Shown piece by piece: positions 1-8,178 of a stretch of DNA of 36,750 nucleotides. Below the pieces are notes generated by a model that saw nothing but the letters and a program-made list of their open reading frames with translations, searched no databases and had not been told where the DNA came from. The stretch is from an uncultured Eubacteriales bacterium (GTDB lineage: Bacteria; Bacillota; Clostridia; Oscillospirales; Acutalibacteraceae): positions 1 to 36,750 of the forward strand of contig OMWP01000017.1 in assembly GCA_900314795.1 (NCBI GenBank). The letters are read 5' to 3'. The position numbers were made by a program, and so were the translations under genes. The number at the start of each line of letters is the position of its first letter. Positions within the stretch are counted from its first letter, which is position 1.

Positions 1-75
1 TTATGGGGAGAGGAGGAGCCGCCACACGAGGTCAAAGCGTATCAAACGGATACGCTTACCGAATACGGCGAGTGA
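1..75 (+). CDS. Possible 3' end of a gene cut by the window edge
   Basis: Frame 1 is open from the first base to a TGA at 73-75 and gives 24 residues ending DTLTEYGE. The composition is acidic and the codon use resembles the neighbouring genes. The start and any domain lie outside the window, so no function can be given. A perfect 9-bp hairpin (35-43 pairing with 49-57, loop of 5) lies inside this stretch. It could equally be an intergenic structure, which weakens the coding call. Confidence 0.3.
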   Translation, partial: LWGEEEPPHEVKAYQTDTLTEYGE

Positions 76-97
76 CGACGAGGGAGAGCCTTGCATG

Positions 98-201
98 GGA
101 GTTGTAAGCCAAATCAGCTAACGCATGGGTGCTGTAACCAAAATCAAGATTTTGACAGCACCTCAAAAGATTTGGACAACTCCTCAAGCGCCGTACCCTA
201 C
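98..201. repeat. Nested double inverted repeat with CCCTAC-type end
   Basis: Two related hairpins are nested. The outer arms are 98-115 and 169-183 (GGAGTTGT..CCAAATC with GATTTGGACAACTCC). The inner arms are 128-145 and 148-162 (GGTGCTGT..CAAAATC with GATTTTGACAGCACC). The left arms are diverged direct copies 30 bp apart (93-115 and 123-145, 19 of 23 positions alike). The right arms are direct copies 21 bp apart. The differences between inner and outer arms are compensated, so both stems stay paired. The block is followed at 186-201 by AAGCGCCGTACCCTAC, which also occurs in the 77-bp repeats near 30640 and 30720. No credible gene overlaps it. Confidence 0.6.
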
Positions 202-280
202 AACTCTCTGACAGATAGCACTTCGCTGAAAAGAGCCGCCGCGTTGTTCACGCAGCAGCTCCGTAATCTCAATCGCTTAT

Positions 281-1672
281 TCAGTTAAACAGTCCCCAAA
301 ACGCCTTATGCGCCATGTAGATATCCGCCTTGGAGATGACCTCGAAGGGCGCGTGCATGCACAGCACCGCTACGCCGAGGTCGACCACATCGACGTTCAT
401 GTTGGCGACGTACTTCGCGATGGTACCGCCGCCGCCGATATCGACCTTGCCCAGCTCGCCTACCTGCCACTTGACGTCGTTCTTTGCGAGCATGGCGCGG
501 ATCTCGCCCATGAACTCGGCTGACGCGTCGGAGGTATCATACTTGCCGCCGTGACCGGTGTACTTGCTGATAACAACGCCCTCGTTGATGAAGGAGCAGT
601 TCTTTGCCTCATACACGGACGGGAAGGTGGGATCGAACGCCGCGTTGACGTCCGCCGAGAGGCACTTTGACTTACTCAGCACACGATAGCCCTCGTTGCC
701 GTCCTGCTTTGCCAGATCATAGATGAAATATCGGAGGAAATCACTCTGCATGCCGGTGTTGCCGTCGGAGCCTGTCTCCTCCTTATCGGTCAGATAAGTG
801 ATGCAGGTGCACTCGGGCAGCTTGGTGTCGAAGATCGCGGTGACAGACGGATAAGCGCAGCACTTGTCGTCGTGACCGTAGCCGCCGATCATCGAGCGGT
901 CAAAGCCGACGTCACGCGTCGGATACGCGGGACAGAAGTTCAGCTCCGCGGAGAGGAAGTCATTTTCTTCAATGCCGAAGCGGTCGTTGAGGATCTTCAT
1001 CACATTCAGGGCGACAAGATCCTTTTCATCACTGTCATCATAGGGACGCGAGCCGACCAAGATGTTCAGATCCTCGCCTGTGAAGAGCTTTGATACGGTC
1101 TTCATCGCGCCCTCGCGGTCAAGGTGCGGCAGCAGATCGGTGATCAGGAAGCACTCGTCCTTGGGATCGTCACCGATTTGGATGTCCACGGTCGAGCCGT
1201 CGAGCTTGACCACTCTGCCGTGCAGAGCAAGCGGCACGGTCGTCCACTGATACTTTTTGATGCCGCCGTAGTAGTGGGTCTTGAACAGCGCCAAACCGTT
1301 GTCCTGATACAGCGGGTTGGGTTTCAGATCAATGCGCGGGGAGTCGATATGCGCGATCGCGAGACGCACGCCCTCCGAAGTGCCGTTCTTGCCGATGACC
1401 GCCAGACCGATCGCCTTCTCGCGGTTGATCACATAGACCCTGTCGCCGGGCTTGTAAGAGCCGTCGGGATCGAATTCCACAAAGCCCTCTTTCTCAGCCA
1501 GCGCCTTGACGTAAGCTACCGCCTCGCGCTCGGTGCGGGAGTTGTCGAGAAACTTTTTGTAGTCCTCGCAGTAAGCGTCCGCCTGAGCGAGCACCTCTGC
1601 CGAGTAGGTCGCCGCGCCGCGGCGCTCCTTCATCATCAGTTTTTCTCTGAGTTCTTTTGCTTTTTCACTCAT
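281..1672 (-). CDS. M18 family aminopeptidase
   Basis: This encodes a 463-residue zinc-dependent cytosolic aminopeptidase of the M18 (aminopeptidase I/aspartyl aminopeptidase) family, which removes N-terminal residues from peptides. Typical metal-ligand blocks are visible in order: IAHIDSPRIDLKPN with His108, GYGHDDK, the EETGSDG block near residue 300, and KYTGHGGK near the C-terminus. Length is normal for the family (about 430-470). I chose the ATG at 1670-1672 because AGGAGG lies just upstream at 1678-1683. A longer in-frame start at 1768 would translate the heptamer repeat element and is rejected. It is the last gene of the minus-strand group starting with DUF951. A 110-bp repeat element separates it from the transglycosylase gene, so co-transcription is possible but not shown. 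Physiological substrate is unknown. Confidence 0.93.
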   Translation of the reverse strand: MSEKAKELREKLMMKERRGAATYSAEVLAQADAYCEDYKKFLDNSRTEREAVAYVKALAEKEGFVEFDPDGSYKPGDRVYVINREKAIGLAVIGKNGTSEGVRLAIAHIDSPRIDLKPNPLYQDNGLALFKTHYYGGIKKYQWTTVPLALHGRVVKLDGSTVDIQIGDDPKDECFLITDLLPHLDREGAMKTVSKLFTGEDLNILVGSRPYDDSDEKDLVALNVMKILNDRFGIEENDFLSAELNFCPAYPTRDVGFDRSMIGGYGHDDKCCAYPSVTAIFDTKLPECTCITYLTDKEETGSDGNTGMQSDFLRYFIYDLAKQDGNEGYRVLSKSKCLSADVNAAFDPTFPSVYEAKNCSFINEGVVISKYTGHGGKYDTSDASAEFMGEIRAMLAKNDVKWQVGELGKVDIGGGGTIAKYVANMNVDVVDLGVAVLCMHAPFEVISKADIYMAHKAFWGLFN

Positions 1673-1690
1673 TTTGTACCTCCTGAAAAG

Positions 1691-1800
1691 GGTGAACGGT
1701 GAATGGTGAATGGTGAACGGTTGTGGGGAAATCCTCGCGGATTTTTGATCTATAGAAATAGGTGACAACCGTTAACCGTTATCCGTTAACCGTTAACCGG
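1691..1800. repeat. Heptamer-ended intergenic element, copy 1
   Basis: The left end holds four 7-bp units (GGTGAAC, GGTGAAT, GGTGAAT, GGTGAAC) at 1691-1718. The right end holds the inverted version (AACCGTT, AACCGTT, ATCCGTT, AACCGTT, AACCGG) at 1767-1800. The interior carries a short hairpin (AAATCC TCGC GGATTT, 1729-1744) and an AT-rich part. The right array ends one base before the TAA stop (1802-1804) of the transglycosylase gene, and the left array begins just behind the aminopeptidase ribosome binding site. It belongs to a family of five in this window. Mobility is inferred, not shown. Confidence 0.8.
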
Positions 1801-1801
1801 A

Positions 1802-2440
1802 TTATTGATAGTATAGTTTTTGATATAACTCATACGCGTTACCGACGCGCTCGACGTAAGTTGCTGTCTCCTCATATGGAATATTCGTCAGCGTAATGCC
1901 GTCGGGCGAGATGTTCGGATCCTGCAGCCAGCCATCCACGGTGGTGGTGCCGGCGTTATAGGCGGCGACAGCCGTCTGCCGGTTGCCGTATTTGTTGAGC
2001 AACACCGACAAAAGATAGGTGCCGTAGCGGATATTGATATCGGGATCCTTGAGCGATTCGGTGGTGTAGATCACCTGCCCGTCCAGACTCTCCTGCAGCC
2101 AGTCAAAGGTAGAGGGCATCAACTGCATCAGACCCTGTGCGCCGGCGGAGCTTTCCACATCAGCTCGAAAACCGCTTTCGGTACGAATGACCGCAAACAC
2201 GAGCGGCTCTTCCACGCCGAACTCGGTCGCGTATTTGTGCACCTGTTCGCCGTATTGCTGTTGATAAAAGAGTTTATATACCTTTCCCTTCGTTCCCTTA
2301 TAGTTTGTATCGGAAACGAAAAAGAATACCATCACCCCTACAAATAGCAAGAGGACAAATACTACGAGAAAGCCGATCGCTCCGTGTCCCTTGGTCTCGC
2401 GAGAACGTCGTGCGTGTCGTTCGCTGTATCTTCTGCTCAT
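1802..2440 (-). CDS. Membrane-anchored SLT-type lytic transglycosylase
   Basis: This is a 212-residue peptidoglycan lytic transglycosylase that cleaves glycan strands outside the membrane. A basic N-terminus (1-20) is followed by one membrane segment (about 21-43) and an Slt/goose-lysozyme-like domain. The catalytic Glu88 sits in AVIRTESGF, followed by GAQGLMQLMP and the AYNAG motif near residue 160. The size suits the short MltE/YjbJ-like group. Its ATG overlaps the TGA of the TsaC-CoaE gene (ATGA), indicating translational coupling. No strong Shine-Dalgarno is visible, which fits coupling. The stop codon directly abuts a heptamer repeat element. Confidence 0.92.
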   Translation of the reverse strand: MSRRYSERHARRSRETKGHGAIGFLVVFVLLLFVGVMVFFFVSDTNYKGTKGKVYKLFYQQQYGEQVHKYATEFGVEEPLVFAVIRTESGFRADVESSAGAQGLMQLMPSTFDWLQESLDGQVIYTTESLKDPDINIRYGTYLLSVLLNKYGNRQTAVAAYNAGTTTVDGWLQDPNISPDGITLTNIPYEETATYVERVGNAYELYQKLYYQ

Positions 2441-4056
2441 CCGCGCACCAGCCTTTCCTTATAATCCCGCACAGCGTTTTGGAAAGCATCGGCGGAACCG
2501 TTATTATATAGTATATCATCGCAGTGCGTAAGAAAGAACTCTTCGCTTAATTGAGCCGACATTCTCAACTCAGCCTCTTCCCTGTTCAGACCGTCACGCT
2601 GCATGATCCTTTCCCTACGGATCGCGGGATCGGCGAGCACACCGATGATGCGGTGACAGAATACATCCTGATGGGCTTCAAAGAGCTGGGACGCGTCAAA
2701 GATGACAGTATCACTCTCACACTCCTTTGCCTGTGCGAGCATGATCTCACTGATTTTGGGATGGGTGATATGATTGAGTGTTTCCGTGTTTTCGGGAGTC
2801 GAGAACGCGATCTTTGCAACAAGCTGCCTGTTGAGATTGCCGTCGGGTAACAACACATCACCGAACGCGGCGCACAGCATCGCCTTCACTTCGCTGTCCT
2901 CGACCGCGCGTCTGGCGGCTTCATCCGCGCTGATGACGGGGAGTCCGCATGCGCCGAGCAGTCTTGCCGCTTCACTCTTCCCCGCGCCGGTCTGTCCGGT
3001 CAAGCCGATGATCCGCTTCTCGGGCAGGTCGATGACCTCAAACGCCGCCGCACGGATCAAGCGGTTATACAGCGCCATACCGACGCCTGTCGCCTTGGGA
3101 CAGTGGGCATAAACGGTGTTCACATCGTCCAAATCATCCACGGCTCGGAGCGCGTCAAAGAGCGCCTGCGCCTGAGCCTTTTCATCTTCCATGCCGCCGA
3201 TCGTGATACAGGGCATGTCGAGCTGCGGCTTGTCCTCGTCGTAGCACAGCGCCGCAATATGCGGATCACGGGCGTACAGTCGATTCATGTATGTAATGTA
3301 ACGCTCGTCACTGCCGCGTAACAGTACGACCCGAGTGCGGGGCGCGTAGTGCTTGTACTTCATACCGGGTGACGAGGCTTTTTCATTGTTTTCCAATTGA
3401 TGGAGCACCGCGTGATCGACCTCGATCGCGCCGATCACCGCTTCGATCTCCTCACGCGTGATCAGCCCGGGTCGTAAAATGCGGGGCATATCGGTCGCGA
3501 GGGTGATGACAGTGCTCTCTACGCCGACAGAACAGCTGCCGCCGTCGATGACCGCCTCGATCCTGCCCTCCATGTCGTCGATGACATGCTGTGCCGTGGT
3601 CGGGCTGGGCTTGCCAGAGGTGTTGGCAGAAGGCGCCGCCAATGCCAGACCGCTTGTTTTGAGCAGTTTTTGCGCGTCGGGATGGGACGGGATTCGGATC
3701 GCCACGGTGCTCAGCCCCGCGCTGACTTCATCGGGGATCACATTCCCCTTGGGCATGATGATGGTGAGAGGTCCCGGCCAGAAGGCTTTGGCGAGCTTGA
3801 CCGCCTTTTCGGGGATCTCCGATACCAAACGGAGCCGCTTTATGTCGGAAAAATCCGCGACATGGACGATCAGCGGGTTATCCATCGGTCGACCCTTCGC
3901 CTCAAAAATACGGCGCACCGCCTCGCCGTCCAACGCGTTAGCCGCCAAGCCGTAAACCGTCTCGGTAGGCATAGCAACCAGACCGCCCTCACGCAGGATG
4001 GCGGATGCCGTTTCAATATCCGATTGTGTGTTGGTTAAATGCAGTGTTTTCATCAT
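2437..4056 (-). CDS. tsaC-coaE: TsaC/Sua5 threonylcarbamoyl-AMP synthase fused to dephospho-CoA kinase
   Basis: This 539-residue protein joins two normally separate enzymes. Residues about 13-200 are a YrdC/Sua5 domain (PTETVYGLAANA, SANTSGKPSPT) that makes threonylcarbamoyl-AMP for the tRNA t6A modification. Residues about 228-342 are a Sua5-type C-terminal domain introduced by the typical SPGMKYKHYAP linker. Residues about 348-539 are CoaE, with the P-loop GLTGQTGAGKS at 351-361, and catalyse the last step of CoA synthesis. The frame is open throughout with no internal Shine-Dalgarno obvious to me, so a true fusion is likely. The start is ATG-ATG at 4051-4056. An inverted-repeat element ends only 7 bp upstream and no good ribosome binding site remains. 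The prfA-TsaC order resembles the common Firmicute prfA-prmC-sua5 neighbourhood, here without prmC. Confidence 0.93.
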   Translation of the reverse strand: MMKTLHLTNTQSDIETASAILREGGLVAMPTETVYGLAANALDGEAVRRIFEAKGRPMDNPLIVHVADFSDIKRLRLVSEIPEKAVKLAKAFWPGPLTIIMPKGNVIPDEVSAGLSTVAIRIPSHPDAQKLLKTSGLALAAPSANTSGKPSPTTAQHVIDDMEGRIEAVIDGGSCSVGVESTVITLATDMPRILRPGLITREEIEAVIGAIEVDHAVLHQLENNEKASSPGMKYKHYAPRTRVVLLRGSDERYITYMNRLYARDPHIAALCYDEDKPQLDMPCITIGGMEDEKAQAQALFDALRAVDDLDDVNTVYAHCPKATGVGMALYNRLIRAAAFEVIDLPEKRIIGLTGQTGAGKSEAARLLGACGLPVISADEAARRAVEDSEVKAMLCAAFGDVLLPDGNLNRQLVAKIAFSTPENTETLNHITHPKISEIMLAQAKECESDTVIFDASQLFEAHQDVFCHRIIGVLADPAIRRERIMQRDGLNREEAELRMSAQLSEEFFLTHCDDILYNNGSADAFQNAVRDYKERLVRG

Positions 4057-4063
4057 ATCAATC

Positions 4064-4210
4064 GTAGGGCGGGGGCTTGCTCCCGCCGAAACCTGTCTGA
4101 TAAATCAATATTATAGGCAAAGTCGCTATTTCTTTGCTTCGCAATTGTCCTGCGGGACACGCTTCACAAACGTCCCTGCGGGACACGGCGGGAGCAAGCC
4201 CCCGCCCTAC
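4064..4210. mobile_element. MITE-like element with perfect 25-bp terminal inverted repeats
   Basis: The 147-bp element has identical inverted ends at 4064-4088 and 4186-4210, starting GTAGGGCGGGGGC. Each end also folds on itself (GGCGGGAG..CCCCGCC). The interior contains a short repeat (CTGCGGGACACG, twice, near 4150 and 4176). No transposase is encoded. The right end supplies the last base of the prfA stop codon, and the left end lies 7 bp before the tsaC-coaE ATG. Related half-ends ending CCCTAC appear at 186-201 and in the tandem repeats at 30596-30806. That it moves, presumably in trans, is inference from structure. Confidence 0.8.
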
Positions 4211-5286
4211 TATGCGTTCATTTGCTCTTTCAGTTGTTCCGCTCGTTGTGCGGTGACGAGTGCGTCGATGATCTCGTCGAGATCGCCGTTCATGATCTCG
4301 TCCAATTTATACAGCGTCAAGCCGATACGGTGATCGGTAACGCGGCTCTGCGGATAATTGTAGGTGCGGATCTTCTCACTGCGGTCACCCGAACCGATCT
4401 GGGAGCGTCTGTCGGAGGCGATCGCCTCATGCTGTTTATCCTGCTCGATCTTGAGCAAGCGCGATTTGAGCACCTTCATCGCCTTATCCTTGTTCTTATA
4501 CTGGGAGCGCTCATCCTGACACTCCACGACCATACCCGTGGGCTTATGGGTGATGCGGATCGCGGAGCTGGTCTTGTTGATATGCTGACCGCCCGCGCCG
4601 GAGGAGCGGAAGGTATCGATCTCGAGATCATTGGGGTTGATGTCCACCTCTACGTCATCCGCTTCGGGCAGGACGGCGACCGTTGCCGCCGAGGTATGGA
4701 TGCGCCCCGAGCTCTCGGTCTTAGGCACACGCTGGACGCGATGGGTGCCCGACTCGAACTTAAAGCGGCTGTATGCGCCCGTGCCGCTGACGATGAAGGA
4801 CACTTCCTTATAGCCGCCGAGCCCCGTCTCATTGAGGTTGATGACCTCTATCTTATAGCCTCTGCGCTCGGCGTACATGCTGTACATGCGGTACAGATCA
4901 TAGGCGAACAGCGAGCTTTCCTCGCCGCCCGTGCCGCCGCGGATCTCGACGATAACATTGCGTTCATCGTTCGGATCCTTGGGCAGGAGCAGAATCTTGA
5001 GTTCCTCTTCGAGCTCGGGGAGTTGGCGCTTAGCGTCTTCGAGTTCGATGGACGCAAGCTCTCTGAGCTCGTCATCGGAGGACGCGTCGTCGAGGATCAT
5101 CAGGCTGTCCTCGATGGTCTGCTGTGCCGATTGGTATTCGCGGTACTTCTTGACCACCGGCTCGATGGACGCATACTCACGCATCACCTCGCGGTAGCGG
5201 TCGGGGTCGGACACCACGTCCGGCTCATACATCCGCTTTTCCAGCTCGTTATATCGTTTGTCAAATATCGCTAATCTACTGAACAT
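4210..5286 (-). CDS. prfA: Peptide chain release factor 1
   Basis: The 358-residue class I release factor recognises UAA/UAG and triggers peptide release on the ribosome. The GGQ motif is at 232-234 ([10 protein letters not shown]). The codon-recognition P-x-T motif is PKT at 188-190, in the [15 protein letters not shown] context typical of RF1 rather than the SPF of RF2. Length is typical. The start ATG at 5284-5286 is preceded by GAAGGAAAC. The final TAG shares its last base with the inverted-repeat element at 4064-4210. The usual partner methyltransferase prmC is not next to it; the following gene is the TsaC-CoaE fusion. Confidence 0.97.
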   Translation of the reverse strand: MFSRLAIFDKRYNELEKRMYEPDVVSDPDRYREVMREYASIEPVVKKYREYQSAQQTIEDSLMILDDASSDDELRELASIELEDAKRQLPELEEELKILLLPKDPNDERNVIVEIRGGTGGEESSLFAYDLYRMYSMYAERRGYKIEVINLNETGLGGYKEVSFIVSGTGAYSRFKFESGTHRVQRVPKTESSGRIHTSAATVAVLPEADDVEVDINPNDLEIDTFRSSGAGGQHINKTSSAIRITHKPTGMVVECQDERSQYKNKDKAMKVLKSRLLKIEQDKQHEAIASDRRSQIGSGDRSEKIRTYNYPQSRVTDHRIGLTLYKLDEIMNGDLDEIIDALVTAQRAEQLKEQMNA

Positions 5287-5302
5287 AATGTTTCCTTCGT
5301 CA

Positions 5303-5431
5303 AATGAATAATGAATACTGAAAACTGAAGAATGGATGGCGGGACACCCGCACCCGAAAGATATAGAAATGTTCGAGCAAAGCGAGTCACCAACATTTTT
5401 CAGTTTTCAATTTTCAGTCTTCAGTTTTCAG
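5303..5431. repeat. Heptamer-ended intergenic element, copy 2
   Basis: The left array is AATGAAT, AATGAAT, ACTGAAA, ACTGAAG (5303-5330). The right inverted array is TTTTCAG, TTTTCAA, TTTTCAG, TCTTCAG, TTTTCAG (5397-5431). A GCGGG ACA CCCGC hairpin lies at 5339-5351. The right array overlaps the 3' end of the DUF951 gene: its last residues (L-K-T-E-D) and TGA stop (5414-5416) are written in heptamer DNA. The left end lies 17 bp from the prfA start. Confidence 0.8.
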
Positions 5432-5611
5432 TTCTACTCTAATGACTTTCCGTATATTCTTCTCCACATTCTTGCGGGGTACCATGACCTCTCTGCCGCA
5501 TTTTAGGCATCGGATCTTGAAATCCATGCCGACGCGCAGGACGAGGAAACGGTTGTCGCCGCAGGGATGGGGCTTCTTCATGATCAATTCATCGTTGACG
5601 CGGATATCCAT
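5414..5611 (-). CDS. DUF951 family protein
   Basis: This 65-residue protein of the DUF951 family is widespread in Firmicutes and has no established function. The recognisable family blocks are MKKPHPCG with Cys17, the VLRVGMDFKIRCLKCG stretch with Cys35 and Cys38, and VMVPRKNVEKNIRK. The three cysteines could bind a metal, but this is speculation. The last residues after about RKVIRVE come from an overlapping heptamer repeat and are probably not ancestral. The start ATG at 5609-5611 has a weak GAGG-like site upstream. It is the first gene after the promoter at 5752-5780 and precedes prfA. Confidence 0.92.
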   Translation of the reverse strand: MDIRVNDELIMKKPHPCGDNRFLVLRVGMDFKIRCLKCGREVMVPRKNVEKNIRKVIRVELKTED

Positions 5612-5751
5612 AAATGCCTCAAAAATCGGTTGAAAACGCCACGGCTCGACACGCGTGTCAAATGCCTCGCAATGACTGTTGGTTTACGAAGAAAACGAGA
5701 CTGTATCATGGCGGTTCTCATTTCTTCTTTCTTATTTCTTCATTCCAAACG

Positions 5752-5780
5752 ATTATACCATATATTGGCAAGAAAAGCAA
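5752..5780 (-). promoter_or_regulatory. Sigma-A promoter for the DUF951-prfA group
   Basis: On the minus strand TTGCTT (5775-5780) and TATAAT (5752-5757) are separated by exactly 17 bp, with TGG before the -10. It points into DUF951 about 140 bp away. The 5612-5989 gap contains only this promoter, the divergent promoter at 5829-5857, and AT-rich sequence. Confidence 0.65.
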
Positions 5781-5828
5781 ATCACGTTTCTGTCACCATT
5801 CCATATGTTGTGAAAATAGTCGAAATAC

Positions 5829-5857
5829 TTGACTATATATAGATTTTGGAGTAAAAT
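5829..5857 (+). promoter_or_regulatory. Sigma-A promoter for the sulfatase-like gene
   Basis: TTGACT (5829-5834), a 17-bp spacer and TAAAAT (5852-5857) lie about 130 bp before the ATG at 5990. The leader between them shows no recognisable riboswitch. Confidence 0.7.
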
Positions 5858-5989
5858 ATAGGGTGATTTATTATAGGCGATAAACCATATCGGTCAAGAT
5901 GGAACAGCAGGCTTGTTTCTCTTAATGAATATTTTTTGTCCAACAGCCATGTGCACCATCGCGGTGACCGATGATAAAAAGGAAAAGTT

Positions 5990-8050
5990 ATGGAAGATAA
6001 ACATTATTCACTCAAACACCGGTTTGCGTTCGGCGCTACGACCGCCGCACTGTTCTGTTTTACGCTGCTGGTGTACGGACCGCTCTCGCTGTATGTGACC
6101 GGTAACGATGAAATGTGGTTCAGCTTTCGCTCGCTTCTCTCCCCTGTCATCATCGTATCGCTGATCGGCTTTGTCGTGATGACACTGCTGCTCTCACTTC
6201 CTAAGGGCGCGATCCACAAGATACTATGCTGTCTGGTCTTTGGTATCTCGCTGGGACTGTATATCCAGTGCAGCTTCTTCAACATCAGCTACGGCTCGGG
6301 TGTGTTGGACGGCTCACAGATCGCATGGATGGACTACACCACCTACGGCGCGATCGACTCCGCGATGTGGGCGGCGTGTCTGGCAATGCCCTTCGCGCTG
6401 TTCATGGTATTCAAGCGCTCATGGCGACATGTGCTGATGGTCGCGGCGGTGTTCATCATCTTTACCCAGATCGCCGGACTCTCACTGGATCTGTACAAGA
6501 ACCAGAATTCACTCGACAAGCTCAGCCATGAGGTCACGACAGACGGCATCTATGAGCTGTCGGATCAGGAAAACACGCTGGTATTTGTGTTAAGCTCCAT
6601 GGATCAGTCTTATTATGACGAATACAAAAAGGATCATCCCGAGCTCGAAAAACAGCTTTCCTCTTTCACGGAATATACGAACGCCACAGCGACCGGCTCC
6701 GATTCCCTGGTATCTGTTCCGGCGATGCTGACCGGTGAGGTATACAAGAAAGACGTCAAGTACACCGAGTACATCAACGGCGCATGGAACGCTAACAACA
6801 CCTTCGACGTTCTGCAAAAGCACTACGCCGATACTCGTATCTTCACCGATGACAAATACTTTGGCAACGCGGCTGTGCGCAAGGTAGACAACATCTCCGA
6901 TCGCGCCAAGGACAAGGACGCATATAAGGTCATCGGCTCCACCATGTACCGCTACACCCTCTACAAGGCGGTGCCTCACTATTTGAAGCAGCTGTTCTGG
7001 ATGAGTCTGAGCGACTACTCCTCCTTCAAGAGCAACAACACCTACAACCCCGACGCGGACGACAAGTTCTTTGCCGATTACGACAAAGCGGAGGGCTTTA
7101 CCTACAGCGACAAATACCCCTCTGCTGTGCGTATCTACAATCTTAAAGGCGCCGAAGCGCCCTATCGTCTGACCTCAAACGGCGAGAAAGACCCCGACGG
7201 CACCTCGCGCAAAGAACAGATCGAGGGTGAATTCACCTACATTCTAAAGATGATCGGCGATCTCAAGGATCACGGCAAATTCGAGGACGCGAGGATCATC
7301 ATCACCGCCGACAACGGCAACGAAGACATCAACCAACATCCGATGCTGCTGTATAAGGATAAGAACGCGATCAATGTATACCGCACCAGTGAGGCTCCCG
7401 TCAGCCTCTTTGACCTGCCGGCTACCCTTGCTTCTACCGTCACAAAGGATTACAAAAAGATCGGTAGCGGCACAAGCTTTAAGGACGCGGAAAAAGCCTC
7501 CGAAAAACGAGAGCGCTACTTCTATCGCAGTGTGGGCTCCAACGCCCAGTCCCGCATCGAGGAATACCTGATCAACTCCAAGAACCTCGACTCCAAAAAG
7601 ATCAAGCTGACCAACAGCTATCTGCTCAACGGCGGCGTCGTAGAGAATTATACGCTGGGCAAGGAGCTGACCTTCACCGAGGATGAGACCGCCGCGATGT
7701 ACTGCAAATCCGGCTTCGGTCACACCAACGGCTGGCGCACCATCATCAACGGCAAGACCGCCCAGATGGAGATCCCGCTCGATGATCTGCCCGGCAATCT
7801 CAGTGACCTGCACGCGTACTTTAACGTGCTGAATGTCTATGAGGAGACCGAATGCGTCATCACCGCCAACGACGTGAACGTCTACACCGGCAGGCTGGGT
7901 AACGACGCCCGCAACCACGGTCTAAACTTCCTGATCCCCACCGACGTGATCGGCAGGGACAAGACCATCCGCCTGACCTTCAACTTCCCCGAGCTGCGCG
8001 AGGACACCGACGTCATGGCGCTGACCTCATTCAAGATCTATAAGCAGTGA
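5990..8050 (+). CDS. Membrane sulfatase-fold (LTA-synthase/YejM-like) protein with eroded active site
   Basis: The 686-residue protein starts with five predicted membrane segments (about 11-33, 49-70, 77-97, 124-141, 146-164). An extracellular alkaline-phosphatase-superfamily domain (about 194-490) and a beta-rich C-terminal domain follow. Landmarks of lipid-modifying family members are present but altered. The first metal motif reads VLSSMDQ (no Glu/Asp pair as in transferases). The nucleophile block GSDSLVSVPAML (236-247) has Ser where phosphoethanolamine transferases have Thr. GAEAPY (388-392) stands where G-x-H-x-P-Y is usual, and ADNGNED (440-446) replaces the Asp-His pair. Loss of several metal ligands suggests a non-catalytic or divergent enzyme, as in YejM/PbgA. 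AAAAAGGAAAAG provides the ribosome binding site. Monocistronic: own promoter and terminator. Confidence 0.8.
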   Translation: MEDKHYSLKHRFAFGATTAALFCFTLLVYGPLSLYVTGNDEMWFSFRSLLSPVIIVSLIGFVVMTLLLSLPKGAIHKILCCLVFGISLGLYIQCSFFNISYGSGVLDGSQIAWMDYTTYGAIDSAMWAACLAMPFALFMVFKRSWRHVLMVAAVFIIFTQIAGLSLDLYKNQNSLDKLSHEVTTDGIYELSDQENTLVFVLSSMDQSYYDEYKKDHPELEKQLSSFTEYTNATATGSDSLVSVPAMLTGEVYKKDVKYTEYINGAWNANNTFDVLQKHYADTRIFTDDKYFGNAAVRKVDNISDRAKDKDAYKVIGSTMYRYTLYKAVPHYLKQLFWMSLSDYSSFKSNNTYNPDADDKFFADYDKAEGFTYSDKYPSAVRIYNLKGAEAPYRLTSNGEKDPDGTSRKEQIEGEFTYILKMIGDLKDHGKFEDARIIITADNGNEDINQHPMLLYKDKNAINVYRTSEAPVSLFDLPATLASTVTKDYKKIGSGTSFKDAEKASEKRERYFYRSVGSNAQSRIEEYLINSKNLDSKKIKLTNSYLLNGGVVENYTLGKELTFTEDETAAMYCKSGFGHTNGWRTIINGKTAQMEIPLDDLPGNLSDLHAYFNVLNVYEETECVITANDVNVYTGRLGNDARNHGLNFLIPTDVIGRDKTIRLTFNFPELREDTDVMALTSFKIYKQ

Positions 8051-8091
8051 CACGCGATCGTTACTGTCATCTACAATGATCAAACAGCTTA

Positions 8092-8134
8092 AAAGGCAGT
8101 CACGCGATCAAACGTGACTGCCTTTGTCTTTTTT
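8092..8134 (+). terminator. Rho-independent terminator
   Basis: A perfect 13-bp stem (8092-8104 with 8113-8125, 8-nt loop) is followed by a T-rich tract. It lies 42 bp after the sulfatase-like gene. The convergent Fn3 gene ends 45 bp beyond the tract, so it may also serve the other strand, although the T run there is short. Confidence 0.88.
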
Positions 8135-8178
8135 ATCTAATAAGAGAGCTCGGATATATAAACTTTTTACCTATTGCA

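Noticed and set aside
98-183. Possible CRISPR-like repeat array
   Set aside because: There are only two diverged direct copies with different spacing on each side, explained better as two nested hairpins. No cas gene is present.
91-288. 65-codon plus-strand frame in the first intergenic region
   Set aside because: It translates the nested inverted repeat, lacks a ribosome binding site, and shows no protein-like composition.
1691-1800. Heptamer arrays as simple slippage microsatellites
   Set aside because: Each array is matched by an inverted array of the same heptamer 50-170 bp away, repeated in five independent loci; slippage alone would not place matching inverted arrays.
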